Shown here: one piece after another, positions 51,309-60,392 of the stretch | Numbering within the stretch: position 1 is the stretch's first letter | Layout: each line of letters starts with the position of its first letter | Assembly (NCBI RefSeq): GCF_900110075.1 | Contig: NZ_FOCJ01000001.1 | Coordinates: 1,054,001-1,118,000, forward strand | Direction: 5' to 3' | Length of the DNA: 64,000 nucleotides | Origin: Paenibacillus sp. OV219 | GTDB lineage: Bacteria; Bacillota; Bacilli; Paenibacillales; Paenibacillaceae | Notes under the pieces: model-generated | Seen by the model: only the letters and a program-made list of their open reading frames with translations | What the model was told of the DNA's origin: nothing | Databases searched by the model: none | Made by a program: the position numbers and the translations under genes

Positions 51309-51368
51309 CCAAGCAAGCCAATGCTATGGCAAGTGATACAGCGTGCGAAATCGATGCAGGAAAATGCA

Positions 51369-51397
51369 GGCTAACCCAACGCGGGATTAGCCTTTTT
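51369..51397 (+). terminator. Intrinsic terminator after copZ
   Basis: GGCTAACCC pairs with GGGATTAGCC (one bulge), followed by TTTTT. Confidence 0.75.
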
Positions 51398-51453
51398 CGC
51401 TATAAATATGCTATGATGAGGGCTTGATCATTGCAACTGGAGGCCTAATTTTC

Positions 51454-53388
51454 GTGAATCCATATCCTTTTGAATTTGACCCTAAACAGCCATTCGTCCA
51501 GCAAGCTAGTGACTGGATCGCGGATGTCTTCTATGAGCGGCTGCCGGAGGCAGGCTTTGAGCTTCGGGATGAACAAATTTATATGGCGTTTCAGCTGGAA
51601 CGCGCGTATAACGAGAAACAGACGATTTTTGCAGAAGCTGGCGTAGGGACAGGCAAGACGTTCGTCTATTTGCTTTATGCCATTAATTATGCCAGATATA
51701 CACGTAAACCAGCGATTATCGCTTGCGCCGATGAATCGCTTATTGAACAGCTCGTGAAGGCTGAGGGAGACATTGCGAAGCTTGCGCAGCATCTCGGACT
51801 TACGATTGACGCAAGACTTGGGAAATCCATGAATCAGTACATCTGCTTGAACAAGCTGGATGAAGCCCGCGCAGGCTTCGAGGATACGGAGCTATACGAT
51901 GAGATGTACAAGACGCTTCCTGATTTCGTGAACAATCCTGGCACGATGAAAGCTTTCTACCCGTACGGAAACCGCAAGGATTACGCGGATCTGACTGATG
52001 AGCAATGGGCAGGCGCGGCATGGGATGTATTCCAGGACTGTCTGGTGTGCAACCGTCGGCACCGTTGCGGACAGACACTCTCTCGCGAGCACTACCGTAA
52101 AGCGGCGGATATTATCATTTGCTCGCATGATTTCTATATGGAGCATGTATGGACGTATGAAGCGCGGAAGCGGGAAGGTCAGATGCCTCTCTTGCCGGAG
52201 CATAGCTCGGTCGTGTTCGATGAAGGCCATTTACTCGAGACTGCAGCTCAGAAGGCGCTCACCTATAAGCTGAAGCATCATGTGTTCGAGTCGATTATTA
52301 TCCGACTTCTGCAAGGTGAAATTCGCGAAGAGCTCGCGGTCGTCATTGACGAAGCGATTGATCAAAGTGAATTTCTTTTCAAGCTGCTTGCTGAGAGCAG
52401 CCGCTCGGTTGTTGCCTCTCATCGCAAAGAGGTCATCATGTCAGATGAGCTTCTGCGCGAAGTAAATAAGTTCGGCTCTGTGCTCAGCGCGATTGAGGAA
52501 GAGTTAGTCTTTGAGAGCGGCATGTTCACGATTGATCCGTATCAGCTCACCATCGTTGAGGAGCATATCGAGATGCTCCAAATTGCCCTGAATCTGTTCA
52601 AGCAGCCGCAAGGCTTGATCTCCTGGGTGGAAGAAGATCATGAGGGCGTTACGCTCGTCATTATGCCGAAGCTGGTGAAGGAGATACTGCGTGAGCGTGT
52701 ATTTTCAAAAAATATGCCGATTGTGTTTTCCTCTGCAACGCTGTCGGTCGGCGGTTCTTTCGACTATATTGCTGAGAGTCTTGGCGTTCAAGACGCGCTC
52801 TCTTTCACAGTTGCATCACCGTACGATTACGAGCAGCAGATGAAGGCGTCTGTGGCTTTAACGGACGATGTGGCGCTGAAGCATAAGCTGACCCTTGAGA
52901 GATTACGGCAGTCAGAAGGACGAGCACTCATTCTGTTCCCTTCGAAAGAAGAGCTGCAGCAGTTCCGTACAGATATGGCGCATATTCCGGGCTACAGCCA
53001 GTATCGGTTCTTATTCGAGGGCACATCGGAAATTAGCCATCTGATCTCCGCCTTCCAAAATGACGAGCCGAGCATTCTATGCGCGGTCACTCTCTGGGAA
53101 GGACTGGATATACCTGGACCATCGCTGTCGCAAGTCATCATGTGGTCGCTGCCGTTTCCTCCGAACGATCCGGTATTTGCTGCGAAGCGCAGAGATGCCG
53201 AGATACCTTTTGAGACTGTAGATATGCCTTATATGCTGCTTCGACTCAAGCAAGGTCTAGGAAGGTTGATTCGCGGACGCGATGATTCAGGCATCATTAC
53301 AATCTATGGACAGGAGCTGGCTGACCAGCGCGTCATGGATCAGGTGAAACGTATTATGCCGGAAGGCGTGGAGCTGCAACAGTTGTAA
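51454..53388 (+). CDS. DinG/XPD-type superfamily 2 helicase
   Basis: 644 aa from GTG 51454, 10 bases after TGGAGG. Walker A AGVGTGKTF (about 61-69), motif II DEGH, motif III SSATL, and motifs V/VI VTLWEGLDIPG and QGLGRLIRG. Four Cys between motifs Ia and II (YIC, DCLVCNRRHRC) form the 4Fe-4S site typical of XPD/DinG 5'-3' helicases. It lacks the N-terminal exonuclease domain of Firmicute DinG, so it is closer to YoaA/DinG-core. Likely role: unwinding of structured or RNA-containing DNA in repair. Confidence 0.9.
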   Translation: MNPYPFEFDPKQPFVQQASDWIADVFYERLPEAGFELRDEQIYMAFQLERAYNEKQTIFAEAGVGTGKTFVYLLYAINYARYTRKPAIIACADESLIEQLVKAEGDIAKLAQHLGLTIDARLGKSMNQYICLNKLDEARAGFEDTELYDEMYKTLPDFVNNPGTMKAFYPYGNRKDYADLTDEQWAGAAWDVFQDCLVCNRRHRCGQTLSREHYRKAADIIICSHDFYMEHVWTYEARKREGQMPLLPEHSSVVFDEGHLLETAAQKALTYKLKHHVFESIIIRLLQGEIREELAVVIDEAIDQSEFLFKLLAESSRSVVASHRKEVIMSDELLREVNKFGSVLSAIEEELVFESGMFTIDPYQLTIVEEHIEMLQIALNLFKQPQGLISWVEEDHEGVTLVIMPKLVKEILRERVFSKNMPIVFSSATLSVGGSFDYIAESLGVQDALSFTVASPYDYEQQMKASVALTDDVALKHKLTLERLRQSEGRALILFPSKEELQQFRTDMAHIPGYSQYRFLFEGTSEISHLISAFQNDEPSILCAVTLWEGLDIPGPSLSQVIMWSLPFPPNDPVFAAKRRDAEIPFETVDMPYMLLRLKQGLGRLIRGRDDSGIITIYGQELADQRVMDQVKRIMPEGVELQQL

Positions 53389-53398
53389 ACGCGCGGAA

Positions 53399-53427
53399 TT
53401 GACATCTAGTAAAGCGGACTCTACAAT
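53399..53427 (+). promoter_or_regulatory. Sigma-A promoter of bdbDC
   Basis: Consensus TTGACA (53399-53404), 17 bases, TACAAT (53422-53427); 50 bases before the start codon. Confidence 0.75.
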
Positions 53428-53478
53428 TTGAGATATGAGATAGAATAGGCTTAATAGATAAGGATGGGAGTAATAACG

Positions 53479-54204
53479 ATGACGCAACCGATGAACAAAT
53501 CTGCGTACAAAAGCCAGCGTAAAGCTGAGCAGGAGCGTCTAGAGAAGCAGCGGAAGCTAATGCGCAAGCTGATCTGGGCGACTGGAATTATCGTGTTATT
53601 AGGAATTGTTGCCGCACTTATTTTCACCCCGAAGTCAGATCCGACTACGTTCGAGTATGACAAGCTGCCTGTTCTTGGTCAAACGGATGCACCTGTGAAA
53701 ATCGTTGAATTCGGCGATTACAAATGCCCGTCCTGCCAATATTTCAGCCAGCAAATTAAGCCGCAGCTGGAGAAGGAGTACATTGACACTGGCAAAGTGT
53801 CGTTCTACTTCATGAACTTCCCGTTCATCGGCGAAGACTCGCAGACTGCAGCGCTTGCCGCACAGTCGGTATTCCATCAGAACAATGAAGCTTTCTGGAA
53901 ATATTACGATCTCCTTTATAAAAATCAACAAGACGAGCATACCGTTTGGGCGACCCCAGACTTCCTTGTGAAGCTGGCGAAGGACAATTCGCTGCCGATC
54001 GACTTTGACAAGCTGCAGTCTGACATCTCGAAAGCGACATACGAGAAGGAAGTCAACTCTGACGCATCGACAGCGAGAACGGCGAAGATTCAATCGACGC
54101 CGACGCTGTTCATTAATGGCAAAGAGTTTAAAGGCGAGTTCTCTGACTACCCTTCGATCAAGAAGGCGATTGACGACGCACTTGCGGCAGGTACAACCAA
54201 ATGA
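53479..54204 (+). CDS. bdbD: Thiol-disulfide oxidoreductase, DsbA/BdbD type
   Basis: 241 aa from ATG 53479 with GATGGGAG upstream. Cytoplasmic basic N-terminus, one membrane helix (LIWATGIIVLLGIVAALIF, about 32-50), then an extracellular thioredoxin-like domain: CPSC (C83, C86) in GDYKCPSCQYF and the cis-Pro loop STPTLF. It puts disulfides into exported proteins. BdbC, in the next gene, reoxidises it; the two overlap by 4 bases. Confidence 0.93.
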   Translation: MTQPMNKSAYKSQRKAEQERLEKQRKLMRKLIWATGIIVLLGIVAALIFTPKSDPTTFEYDKLPVLGQTDAPVKIVEFGDYKCPSCQYFSQQIKPQLEKEYIDTGKVSFYFMNFPFIGEDSQTAALAAQSVFHQNNEAFWKYYDLLYKNQQDEHTVWATPDFLVKLAKDNSLPIDFDKLQSDISKATYEKEVNSDASTARTAKIQSTPTLFINGKEFKGEFSDYPSIKKAIDDALAAGTTK

Positions 54205-54692
54205 CGTCCGAGTCGCGGGTATTCGCGTTCTTCAGCAGATATGCGCTCTACTTGGCGTGGGTTGTTTCCATTGTCGCCGTTGGCGGAAGTCTTTATCTCA
54301 GCGAAATCATGAAGTTCGTGCCATGCAATCTGTGCTGGTATCAACGGATCTTCATGTACCCGATTGTCATTCTTCTTGGTATTGCAAGCTACGGGAACGA
54401 TCGCAAAATCATCAAATACGTGCTGCCGCTCTCAATTATCGGCGGAACGATCTCGCTGTATCATTACTTGGAGCAGCAAATTCCAGCTTTGGCGAAAATG
54501 CTTCCATGTACGGTCGGTGTACCATGCAGCGAGGATTACCTGGATTGGTTCGGCGGTTATGTGACGATTCCATTCCTTGCGCTAATTGCTTTTGTTCTCA
54601 TTTCGGCGCTGCTTATTAACGGTCGCAAGCATGAGGATGTTAGCGTGGACGATGAAGAGGATGAAGCGGAGTTTGAGTCTGCGGTGAACTGA
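54201..54692 (+). CDS. bdbC: Disulfide bond formation membrane protein, DsbB/BdbC type
   Basis: 163 aa; ATG 54201 overlaps bdbD's stop (ATGA). Four membrane helices; first redox pair CNLC in FVPCNLCWYQR, second pair C..C in MLPCTVGVPCSEDY. It passes electrons from BdbD to quinone. The acidic C-terminal tail (DVSVDDEEDEAEFES) is unusual but not disruptive. Confidence 0.94.
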   Translation: MTSESRVFAFFSRYALYLAWVVSIVAVGGSLYLSEIMKFVPCNLCWYQRIFMYPIVILLGIASYGNDRKIIKYVLPLSIIGGTISLYHYLEQQIPALAKMLPCTVGVPCSEDYLDWFGGYVTIPFLALIAFVLISALLINGRKHEDVSVDDEEDEAEFESAVN

Positions 54693-54706
54693 ATATTTTG
54701 TTGGGG

Positions 54707-54733
54707 GGGCGACCATGGTGGTCGCCCTTTTTT
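54707..54733 (+). terminator. Intrinsic terminator after bdbC
   Basis: GGGCGACC, loop ATGGT, GGTCGCCC, then six T's. Confidence 0.9.
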
Positions 54734-54803
54734 AGTTGGTGTGAGTTACAGTCACGCTGAGAGAGTGTATAGAGAGAGGCGATGCACTCGTTGGTTGGTT
54801 GGA

Positions 54804-55027
54804 GATGCTGAGAGTGCATAATACGAACTCTCAGCATATTGATCGGCCGATTGGAGCTCTGAGCGTGCAGATTCAGCACTCTCAGATAAGGGACCAGCCG
54901 AAAACGACAGCTTGGCGATGCTGAGAGTCCATAATACGAACTCTCAGCATAATAATCGGCCGAATGAAGCTCTGAGAGTACAGATTCAGTACTCTCAGAT
55001 GAGGAACCAGCCGAAATCGACAGCTTT
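54804..55027. repeat. Two tandem 113-bp units rich in hairpins
   Basis: The unit starting GATGCTGAGAGT repeats at 54804 and 54917. Each carries TGCTGAGAGT..ACTCTCAGCA and a second hairpin (CTGAG..CTCAG family). Changes in one arm tend to be matched in the other (TGC/GCA versus TAC/GTA), so pairing seems kept. No coding signal. Confidence 0.8.
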
Positions 55028-55755
55028 GGACGTCAATGGCTCGAATGGTCGGAATTCCGGTCTGTTGGACGTCATTAGCTCGAATGGCCGGATTTCCGAG
55101 AAAGTAGCTGGTCCCGATGGGACTTCTTTAGCTCGAATGGCCGGATTTCCGCGAAAGTAGCTGGTCAGATGGACTTCATTAGCTCAAATGGCCGGAATTC
55201 CGCAAAAGTAGCTGGTCAGATGGACCTCTTTGGCACGAAAGGCTGAGTTTCCGAGAAAGTAGCTGGTCAGATGGACCTCATTAGCTCGAATGGCCGGATT
55301 TCCGAGAAAGTAGCTGGTTTGTTGGACGTCATTGGCTCAAATGGCCGCAATTCCGCAAAAGTAGCTGGTCTGTTGGACCTCATTAGCTCGAATGGACGGA
55401 TTTCCGCGAAAGTAGCTGGTCAGATGGACTTCATTAGCTCGAATGGCCGGATTTCCGAGAAAGTAGCTGGTCAGATGGGACTTCTTTAGCTCAAATGGTC
55501 GGAATTCCGCAAAAGTAGCTGGCCTGTTGGACCTCATTAGCTCAAATGGCCGGAATTCCGCAAAAGTAGCTGGTCTGTTGGACCTCATTAGCTCGAATGG
55601 ACGGATTTCCGCGAAAGTAGCTGGTCAGATGGACTTCATTAGCTCAAATAGCCGCAATTCCGCAAAAGTAGCTGGTCAGATGGACCTCATTGGCACGAAA
55701 GGCTGAGTTTCCGCAAAAGTAGCTGGTTTGTTGGACCTCATTGGTTCGGTTGCCA
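55028..55755. repeat. 51-bp tandem repeat array, about 14 copies
   Basis: GTAGCTGG recurs at 55104, 55157, 55208, 55259, 55310, 55361, 55412, 55463, 55515, 55566, 55617, 55668 and 55719: steps of 51, with one 53 and one 52. A first, shortened unit starts at 55028. Units carry TCAGATGGAC or TCTGTTGGAC and end in GGATTTCCG or GGAATTCCG. A block at 55361-55440 recurs at 55566-55645. Open frames over it (17-residue repeats) exist in several frames and have no RBS. Between 55755 and the odhA promoter nothing else is recognised. Confidence 0.93.
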
Positions 55756-55954
55756 TCCCGCGCTGAGTAACGAAGTTCATCTCTTAAGCCAATCGCTCAT
55801 TCAGCTCTAATAGCGGATGATGCGGATTTAGCCCGAATATTGAAATCCTGGACGCGATTTGCCTGAATATTGTGGCTTTTGAAGCCTTGATTCCTTTAAA
55901 AATGGGGATCAGGGCTGTATTTTATGAACTTTACATGGACATTTGCCTATCCAT

Positions 55955-55984
55955 TTGGTCCTGTTGGTTAATTTCTGCTATCAT
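55955..55984 (+). promoter_or_regulatory. Candidate odhAB promoter, extended -10
   Basis: TTGGTC, 18 bases, TATCAT with a TGC just before the -10, 80 bases upstream of the odhA ATG. Confidence 0.45.
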
Positions 55985-56063
55985 GTATGGATGGATATAC
56001 TAAAAGTTAAATTTGTCTGATAACAGATATTTTCACAACATGAGCTGGAGGTAACCGGTCAAA

Positions 56064-58952
56064 ATGACAGCAGCGAACAATAACCTGAAGTCACCGTGGG
56101 AGTCCTATTATGGACCGAACATGGGGTACATTGAAGAAATGTACGAAAATTACCTGCGTAACCCTGAAGATGCCGATCCTGCTTTTCGCGATCTCATCGC
56201 CAAATGGGGACCGCCAACGTCAGCCGCAGCGGTAAATGTGGCAGCACCGACTACTGTAATCGGCGTTTCCGGTTCAAATAATGTACGTGCGATGGACCCA
56301 TCATTTCTGAAAAAAATCGTTGATGCCGGCAAGCTTGTGCGGAATATCCGCATGTACGGCCACCTTGCTGCAGACAATGATCCGCTTGGAATCGTTGCGC
56401 CCGCGGATACAAGACTGCTTGAGCCAACTACATTCAATCTGTCCGCAGACGATCTGGAAGCAATCCCTGCTTCGCTTATTTGGGAAGAAGCGCCTGAGTC
56501 GATCCGTGACGGAAAGCAAGCGATCGCGCATTTGAAAGAGTCGTACACGAAGTCGTTCGGCTTCGAGTTCGGTCACATTCACGATCAAGACGAGCGTCTC
56601 TGGCTGCAGCGTCAAGCTGAGATTGGCATGGCGAGCAAGCCAATGAGCGCGAAAGAGCGCATTGCACTACTCGACCGTCTTATCCAAGTGGAACAGTTCG
56701 AAACTTTCCTGCACCGTGCATTTGTCGGTCAGAAACGGTTCTCTATCGAAGGCACAGATGCGCTTGTACCAATTCTGGACGAGATCATCAGAGAGCTTGC
56801 GCATGAAGGCGCGCAGCACGTTATGATGGGGATGGCGCACCGCGGCCGCCTGAACGTACTCACACATGTTCTTGGCAAGTCGTACGAGGCGATTTTCTCC
56901 GAGTTCCATCACTCGCAGAACAAAGAGAAGGACCTGCTGCCATCCGAAGGCGCAATGGGCATTAACATCGGTTGGACAGGCGACGTGAAGTATCACCTTG
57001 GCGCTCACCGCTCGGTGAAAGAGAACGAGACCGTTGAGACACGGATCTCGCTTGCAAACAATCCAAGTCACTTGGAATACGTCAATCCAATCGTTGAAGG
57101 CTATACTCGTGCCGCACAGGACAACCGCAAAGAGCCTGGTTATCCGAAGCCGAACTTTGACAGCGCTGCTGCGATTCTTATGCACGGCGACGCTGCTTTT
57201 GCCGGTGAAGGTATTGTTGCGGAAACGCTCAACTTCAAGAAGCTCGCGGGCTACGAGAACGGCGGAACGATTCACATTATCGTAAATAACCGATTGGGCT
57301 TCACTACAGAGAGCCGCGATTCGCGTTCGACACATTACGCGAGCGACCTTGCGAAAGGCTACGAAATTCCAATCGTCCATGTTAGCGCCGATGATCCAGA
57401 GGCGTGTATTGCTGCGGCTCGGATCGCTTGTGAGTACCGTTTGAAGTTCCACAAGGACTTCCTGATCGATATGATTGGTTACCGTCGTCACGGTCATAAT
57501 GAAACGGACGATCCGGAAACAACACAGCCGCTTGTTTATCAGAAGCAGCGCAATCATCCGGTTGTTACCCGCATCTATGGCGGCAAGCTGAAAGAGAAAG
57601 GCTTGCTGACAGATGAACAGATCGAAGCAATGCGCCAGGAAGGGCTATCCAGACTGCAAGCTGCGCTAGATGAAGTGAAGCAGAACGACAAGTCGTTCAA
57701 GCAGCCGCGTGTCGATGAAGCAAGCAAGCGTCGCAAGAAAGAGATTGTGACAAGCGTGCCGATGCGTAAGCTGAGCGCGATTAACGAGGAGCTCTTGAAG
57801 TGGCCAGAAGGATTCAGAGTCAACGAGAAGCTGGAACGAATCTTGAAACGCCGTACGACTGCACTTGAGAAAGACGGTAAAGTGGATTGGGGTCTGGCAG
57901 AGACGCTCGCGTTTGCGACGATTCTGTCCGATGGCACACCGATCCGTCTGAGCGGACAGGATTCCGAGCGTGCGACGTTTGCATTCCGTAACATCGTGCT
58001 GCATGACATTGAGAACAACAATACGTTTTCGCCACTGCACAAGCTGCCTCAAGCGAACGCTTCGTTCGCGGTGCACAACAGCCCGCTGGCTGAAGCATCC
58101 GTACTTGGCTTCGATTATGGATATAACGTGTTTTCACCGGAAACACTTGTTATTTGGGAGGCACAGTATGGTGACTTTGCCAACTGTGCGCAAGTTATTA
58201 TTGACCAATTCATTACAGCAGGTCGTGTAAAATGGTCGCAGAAGTCCGGTCTCATCATGCTTCTGCCGCATGGATACGAGGGACAAGGTCCAGAGCACTC
58301 CAGTGCGCGGTTTGAACGCTTCCTGCAGCTTGCTGCGGAAGATAACCTAACAATCGTGAATCTGTCTTCGGCAGCGCAATATTTCCACCTGCTGCGCCGT
58401 CAAGCTGCGATTATCAATACGGATGAAGCGCGTCCGCTCATCGTGATGGCGCCTAAGAGCTTGATTCGTAACCCGTCTGTTGCTTCCGAGCCGTCGGAAT
58501 TTAGCGGCGGCAGCTTCAAGCACGTGCTTGAACAGCCTGGTCTTGGCACGAAGCCGGAGCAAGTTGAGCGCCTGATCTTCTGTACAGGTAAAGTTTCGAT
58601 TGACCTTGAGACTGGGCTTGAACTGAAAGCAGGGCAAGCGCCGGATCAATGGAACTGGCTGCACATCGTTCGTCTGGAACAGCTTTATCCGTTCCCGAAA
58701 ACTGATGTGGAGCAAATCATCAGACGCTTCCCGAACTTGAAAGAAGTGCTTTGGGTCCAAGAAGAGCCGCAAAACATGGGCGCTTGGAACTACGTCGAGC
58801 CCCGTATCCGCGCTCGCGTATCGAATCAAACGAATGTCCGTTACATTGGCCGTCCGAAACGGTCGAGCCCAGCGAGCGGTTTCCAATATGTTCATAACAT
58901 GGAGCAGCAGCGAATTGTTAGTGTCGCGCTGAACCGTAGCACGTTAAACTAG
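56064..58952 (+). CDS. odhA: 2-oxoglutarate dehydrogenase E1
   Basis: 962 aa; ATG 56064 after GCTGGAGGTAACC. N-terminal MTAANNNLKSPWESYYGPNMGYIEEMYENYL. Thiamine-diphosphate domain with GMAHRGRLNVL and the GDAAFAGEGIV motif; RRHGHNETDDP and the C-terminal EPQNMGAWNY are typical of OdhA/SucA. It decarboxylates 2-oxoglutarate and hands the succinyl group to OdhB (next gene, 28 bases downstream). E3 (lipoamide dehydrogenase) is not in the window. Confidence 0.97.
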   Translation: MTAANNNLKSPWESYYGPNMGYIEEMYENYLRNPEDADPAFRDLIAKWGPPTSAAAVNVAAPTTVIGVSGSNNVRAMDPSFLKKIVDAGKLVRNIRMYGHLAADNDPLGIVAPADTRLLEPTTFNLSADDLEAIPASLIWEEAPESIRDGKQAIAHLKESYTKSFGFEFGHIHDQDERLWLQRQAEIGMASKPMSAKERIALLDRLIQVEQFETFLHRAFVGQKRFSIEGTDALVPILDEIIRELAHEGAQHVMMGMAHRGRLNVLTHVLGKSYEAIFSEFHHSQNKEKDLLPSEGAMGINIGWTGDVKYHLGAHRSVKENETVETRISLANNPSHLEYVNPIVEGYTRAAQDNRKEPGYPKPNFDSAAAILMHGDAAFAGEGIVAETLNFKKLAGYENGGTIHIIVNNRLGFTTESRDSRSTHYASDLAKGYEIPIVHVSADDPEACIAAARIACEYRLKFHKDFLIDMIGYRRHGHNETDDPETTQPLVYQKQRNHPVVTRIYGGKLKEKGLLTDEQIEAMRQEGLSRLQAALDEVKQNDKSFKQPRVDEASKRRKKEIVTSVPMRKLSAINEELLKWPEGFRVNEKLERILKRRTTALEKDGKVDWGLAETLAFATILSDGTPIRLSGQDSERATFAFRNIVLHDIENNNTFSPLHKLPQANASFAVHNSPLAEASVLGFDYGYNVFSPETLVIWEAQYGDFANCAQVIIDQFITAGRVKWSQKSGLIMLLPHGYEGQGPEHSSARFERFLQLAAEDNLTIVNLSSAAQYFHLLRRQAAIINTDEARPLIVMAPKSLIRNPSVASEPSEFSGGSFKHVLEQPGLGTKPEQVERLIFCTGKVSIDLETGLELKAGQAPDQWNWLHIVRLEQLYPFPKTDVEQIIRRFPNLKEVLWVQEEPQNMGAWNYVEPRIRARVSNQTNVRYIGRPKRSSPASGFQYVHNMEQQRIVSVALNRSTLN

Positions 58953-58980
58953 TACATCATAGAACAGGAGAACAGCAGCC

Positions 58981-60252
58981 ATGAGTGAAGTAAAAGTACC
59001 CGAAATGGGCGAATCTATCGTAGAAGGCACGATCTCGAAGTGGCATGTCAAAGTTGGCGACAGCGTAAATGTCGGTGACGTATTGGCAGAGCTTGAAACA
59101 GATAAAGTCAACATCGAAATTAGCGCAGAGCAAGCAGGTTCGGTTGAGCAACTGCTTCGCGGCGAAGGAGAAACTGTAGCAGTAGGCGAGACGATCGCAA
59201 TGATCGGCAGCGGAGCAGGTGCAGCAGCGCCTGCTCCTGCAGCGGCAGCGCCAATATCGCCTTTCAATGACCCTGCAGCAGCACCTGCGCCAGCTGCACC
59301 GGTTGCTCCGGTTGCGGCACCAGTTGCGGCTTCGACACCTGCTGTTGACGTTGCAGCTACGCCGGCAGCGCGCAAGCTCGCTAGAGAGCGCGGTATTGAC
59401 CTCACACAAGTACAAACGCTTGATCCGATGGGTCGCGTCAACCAAGGAGATATCCAAGCTCATGCTTCCGGCGCGAAAGCTCCAGCAGCAGCACCAAGCG
59501 CTGCTCCAGCGGCACCAGCTCCGGCTCCGGCTGCAGCTACAGAGTTCGGCAAGCCTGTAGAACGCCGCAAAATGTCCCGCCGCCGCGTGACTATCGCAAA
59601 GCGTCTCGTAGAAGCACAACAAACAGCTGCGATGCTGACAACGTTCAACGAAGTTGACATGACAGCGATTCTTGAAGTAAGAAAACGCCGTAAAGATGCA
59701 TTCAAAGAGAAGCATGACATCGGTCTTGGCTTCATGTCCTTCTTCACGAAAGCAGTTATCGGCGCGCTCAAAGCATTCCCGCTGCTGAACGCAGAAATTC
59801 AAGGCGAAGAAATCGTCGTGAAGCAGTTCTACGATATCGGTATTGCAGTGTCCGCGAAGGAAGGTCTCGTTGTTCCTGTCGTGCGCGATGCGGATCGCCT
59901 GAGCTTCGCTCAAATCGAGAAGTCGATTGCTGATCTAGCTGGCAAAGCGCGTTCGAATACGCTTGGCTTGAACGATCTGCAAGGCGGAACATTCACAATT
60001 ACGAACGGTGGCGTATTCGGTTCCCTTCTGTCCACGCCAATCTTGAATGCGCCGCAAGTCGGCATCCTCGGTATGCACAAGATTCAAGTGCGTCCGGTTG
60101 CTATCGACGATACGCGCATGGAGAACCGTCCGATGATGTACATCGCACTCTCTTACGATCACCGTATCGTTGACGGCTCTGAGGCAGTGCGCTTCCTCGT
60201 AACAGTGAAAGCATTGCTCGAAGATCCAGAAGCGCTCCTTCTAGAGGGTTAG
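58981..60252 (+). CDS. odhB: Dihydrolipoyllysine succinyltransferase (E2 of 2-oxoglutarate dehydrogenase)
   Basis: 423 aa; ATG 58981 after AACAGGAGAAC. Lipoyl domain 1-80 with the lipoylated Lys42 in ETDKVNIE; two Ala/Pro-rich linkers; peripheral subunit-binding domain about 120-160 ([16 protein letters not shown]); catalytic domain from about 190, active-site His in [12 protein letters not shown]. It transfers succinyl from E1 to CoA. Operon with odhA. Confidence 0.97.
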   Translation: MSEVKVPEMGESIVEGTISKWHVKVGDSVNVGDVLAELETDKVNIEISAEQAGSVEQLLRGEGETVAVGETIAMIGSGAGAAAPAPAAAAPISPFNDPAAAPAPAAPVAPVAAPVAASTPAVDVAATPAARKLARERGIDLTQVQTLDPMGRVNQGDIQAHASGAKAPAAAPSAAPAAPAPAPAAATEFGKPVERRKMSRRRVTIAKRLVEAQQTAAMLTTFNEVDMTAILEVRKRRKDAFKEKHDIGLGFMSFFTKAVIGALKAFPLLNAEIQGEEIVVKQFYDIGIAVSAKEGLVVPVVRDADRLSFAQIEKSIADLAGKARSNTLGLNDLQGGTFTITNGGVFGSLLSTPILNAPQVGILGMHKIQVRPVAIDDTRMENRPMMYIALSYDHRIVDGSEAVRFLVTVKALLEDPEALLLEG

Positions 60253-60268
60253 TCCATCTATATGACTG

Positions 60269-60327
60269 AAACCTTACTTGTTCACGTTAGGACTTATGTC
60301 CCGATACGTCAGCTCGTAAGGTTTTTT
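60269..60327 (+). terminator. Terminator after odhAB
   Basis: AAACCTTAC pairs with GTAAGGTTT, with a large loop that itself can fold (GGACTTATGTCC), then a T run. Confidence 0.7.
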
Positions 60328-60330
60328 CAT

Positions 60331-60359
60331 TTGCGAATGTCACCTGTTCACCATAGAAT
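60331..60359 (+). promoter_or_regulatory. Sigma-A promoter for the dGTPase gene
   Basis: TTGCGA (60331-60336), 17 bases, TAGAAT (60354-60359), 33 bases before the ATG. Confidence 0.6.
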
Positions 60360-60392
60360 AAGGGTAATACCGAGCAAACGGAGGGGATACAG

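Noticed and set aside
55271..55588. Repeat proteins of 17-residue units on either strand within the 51-bp array
   Set aside because: Open frames arise because 51 is a multiple of 3. There is no ribosome binding site, and 1-2 bp slips break the frame.
55028..55755. CRISPR array
   Set aside because: The 51-bp units repeat in full with no variable spacers, and no cas gene is in the window.
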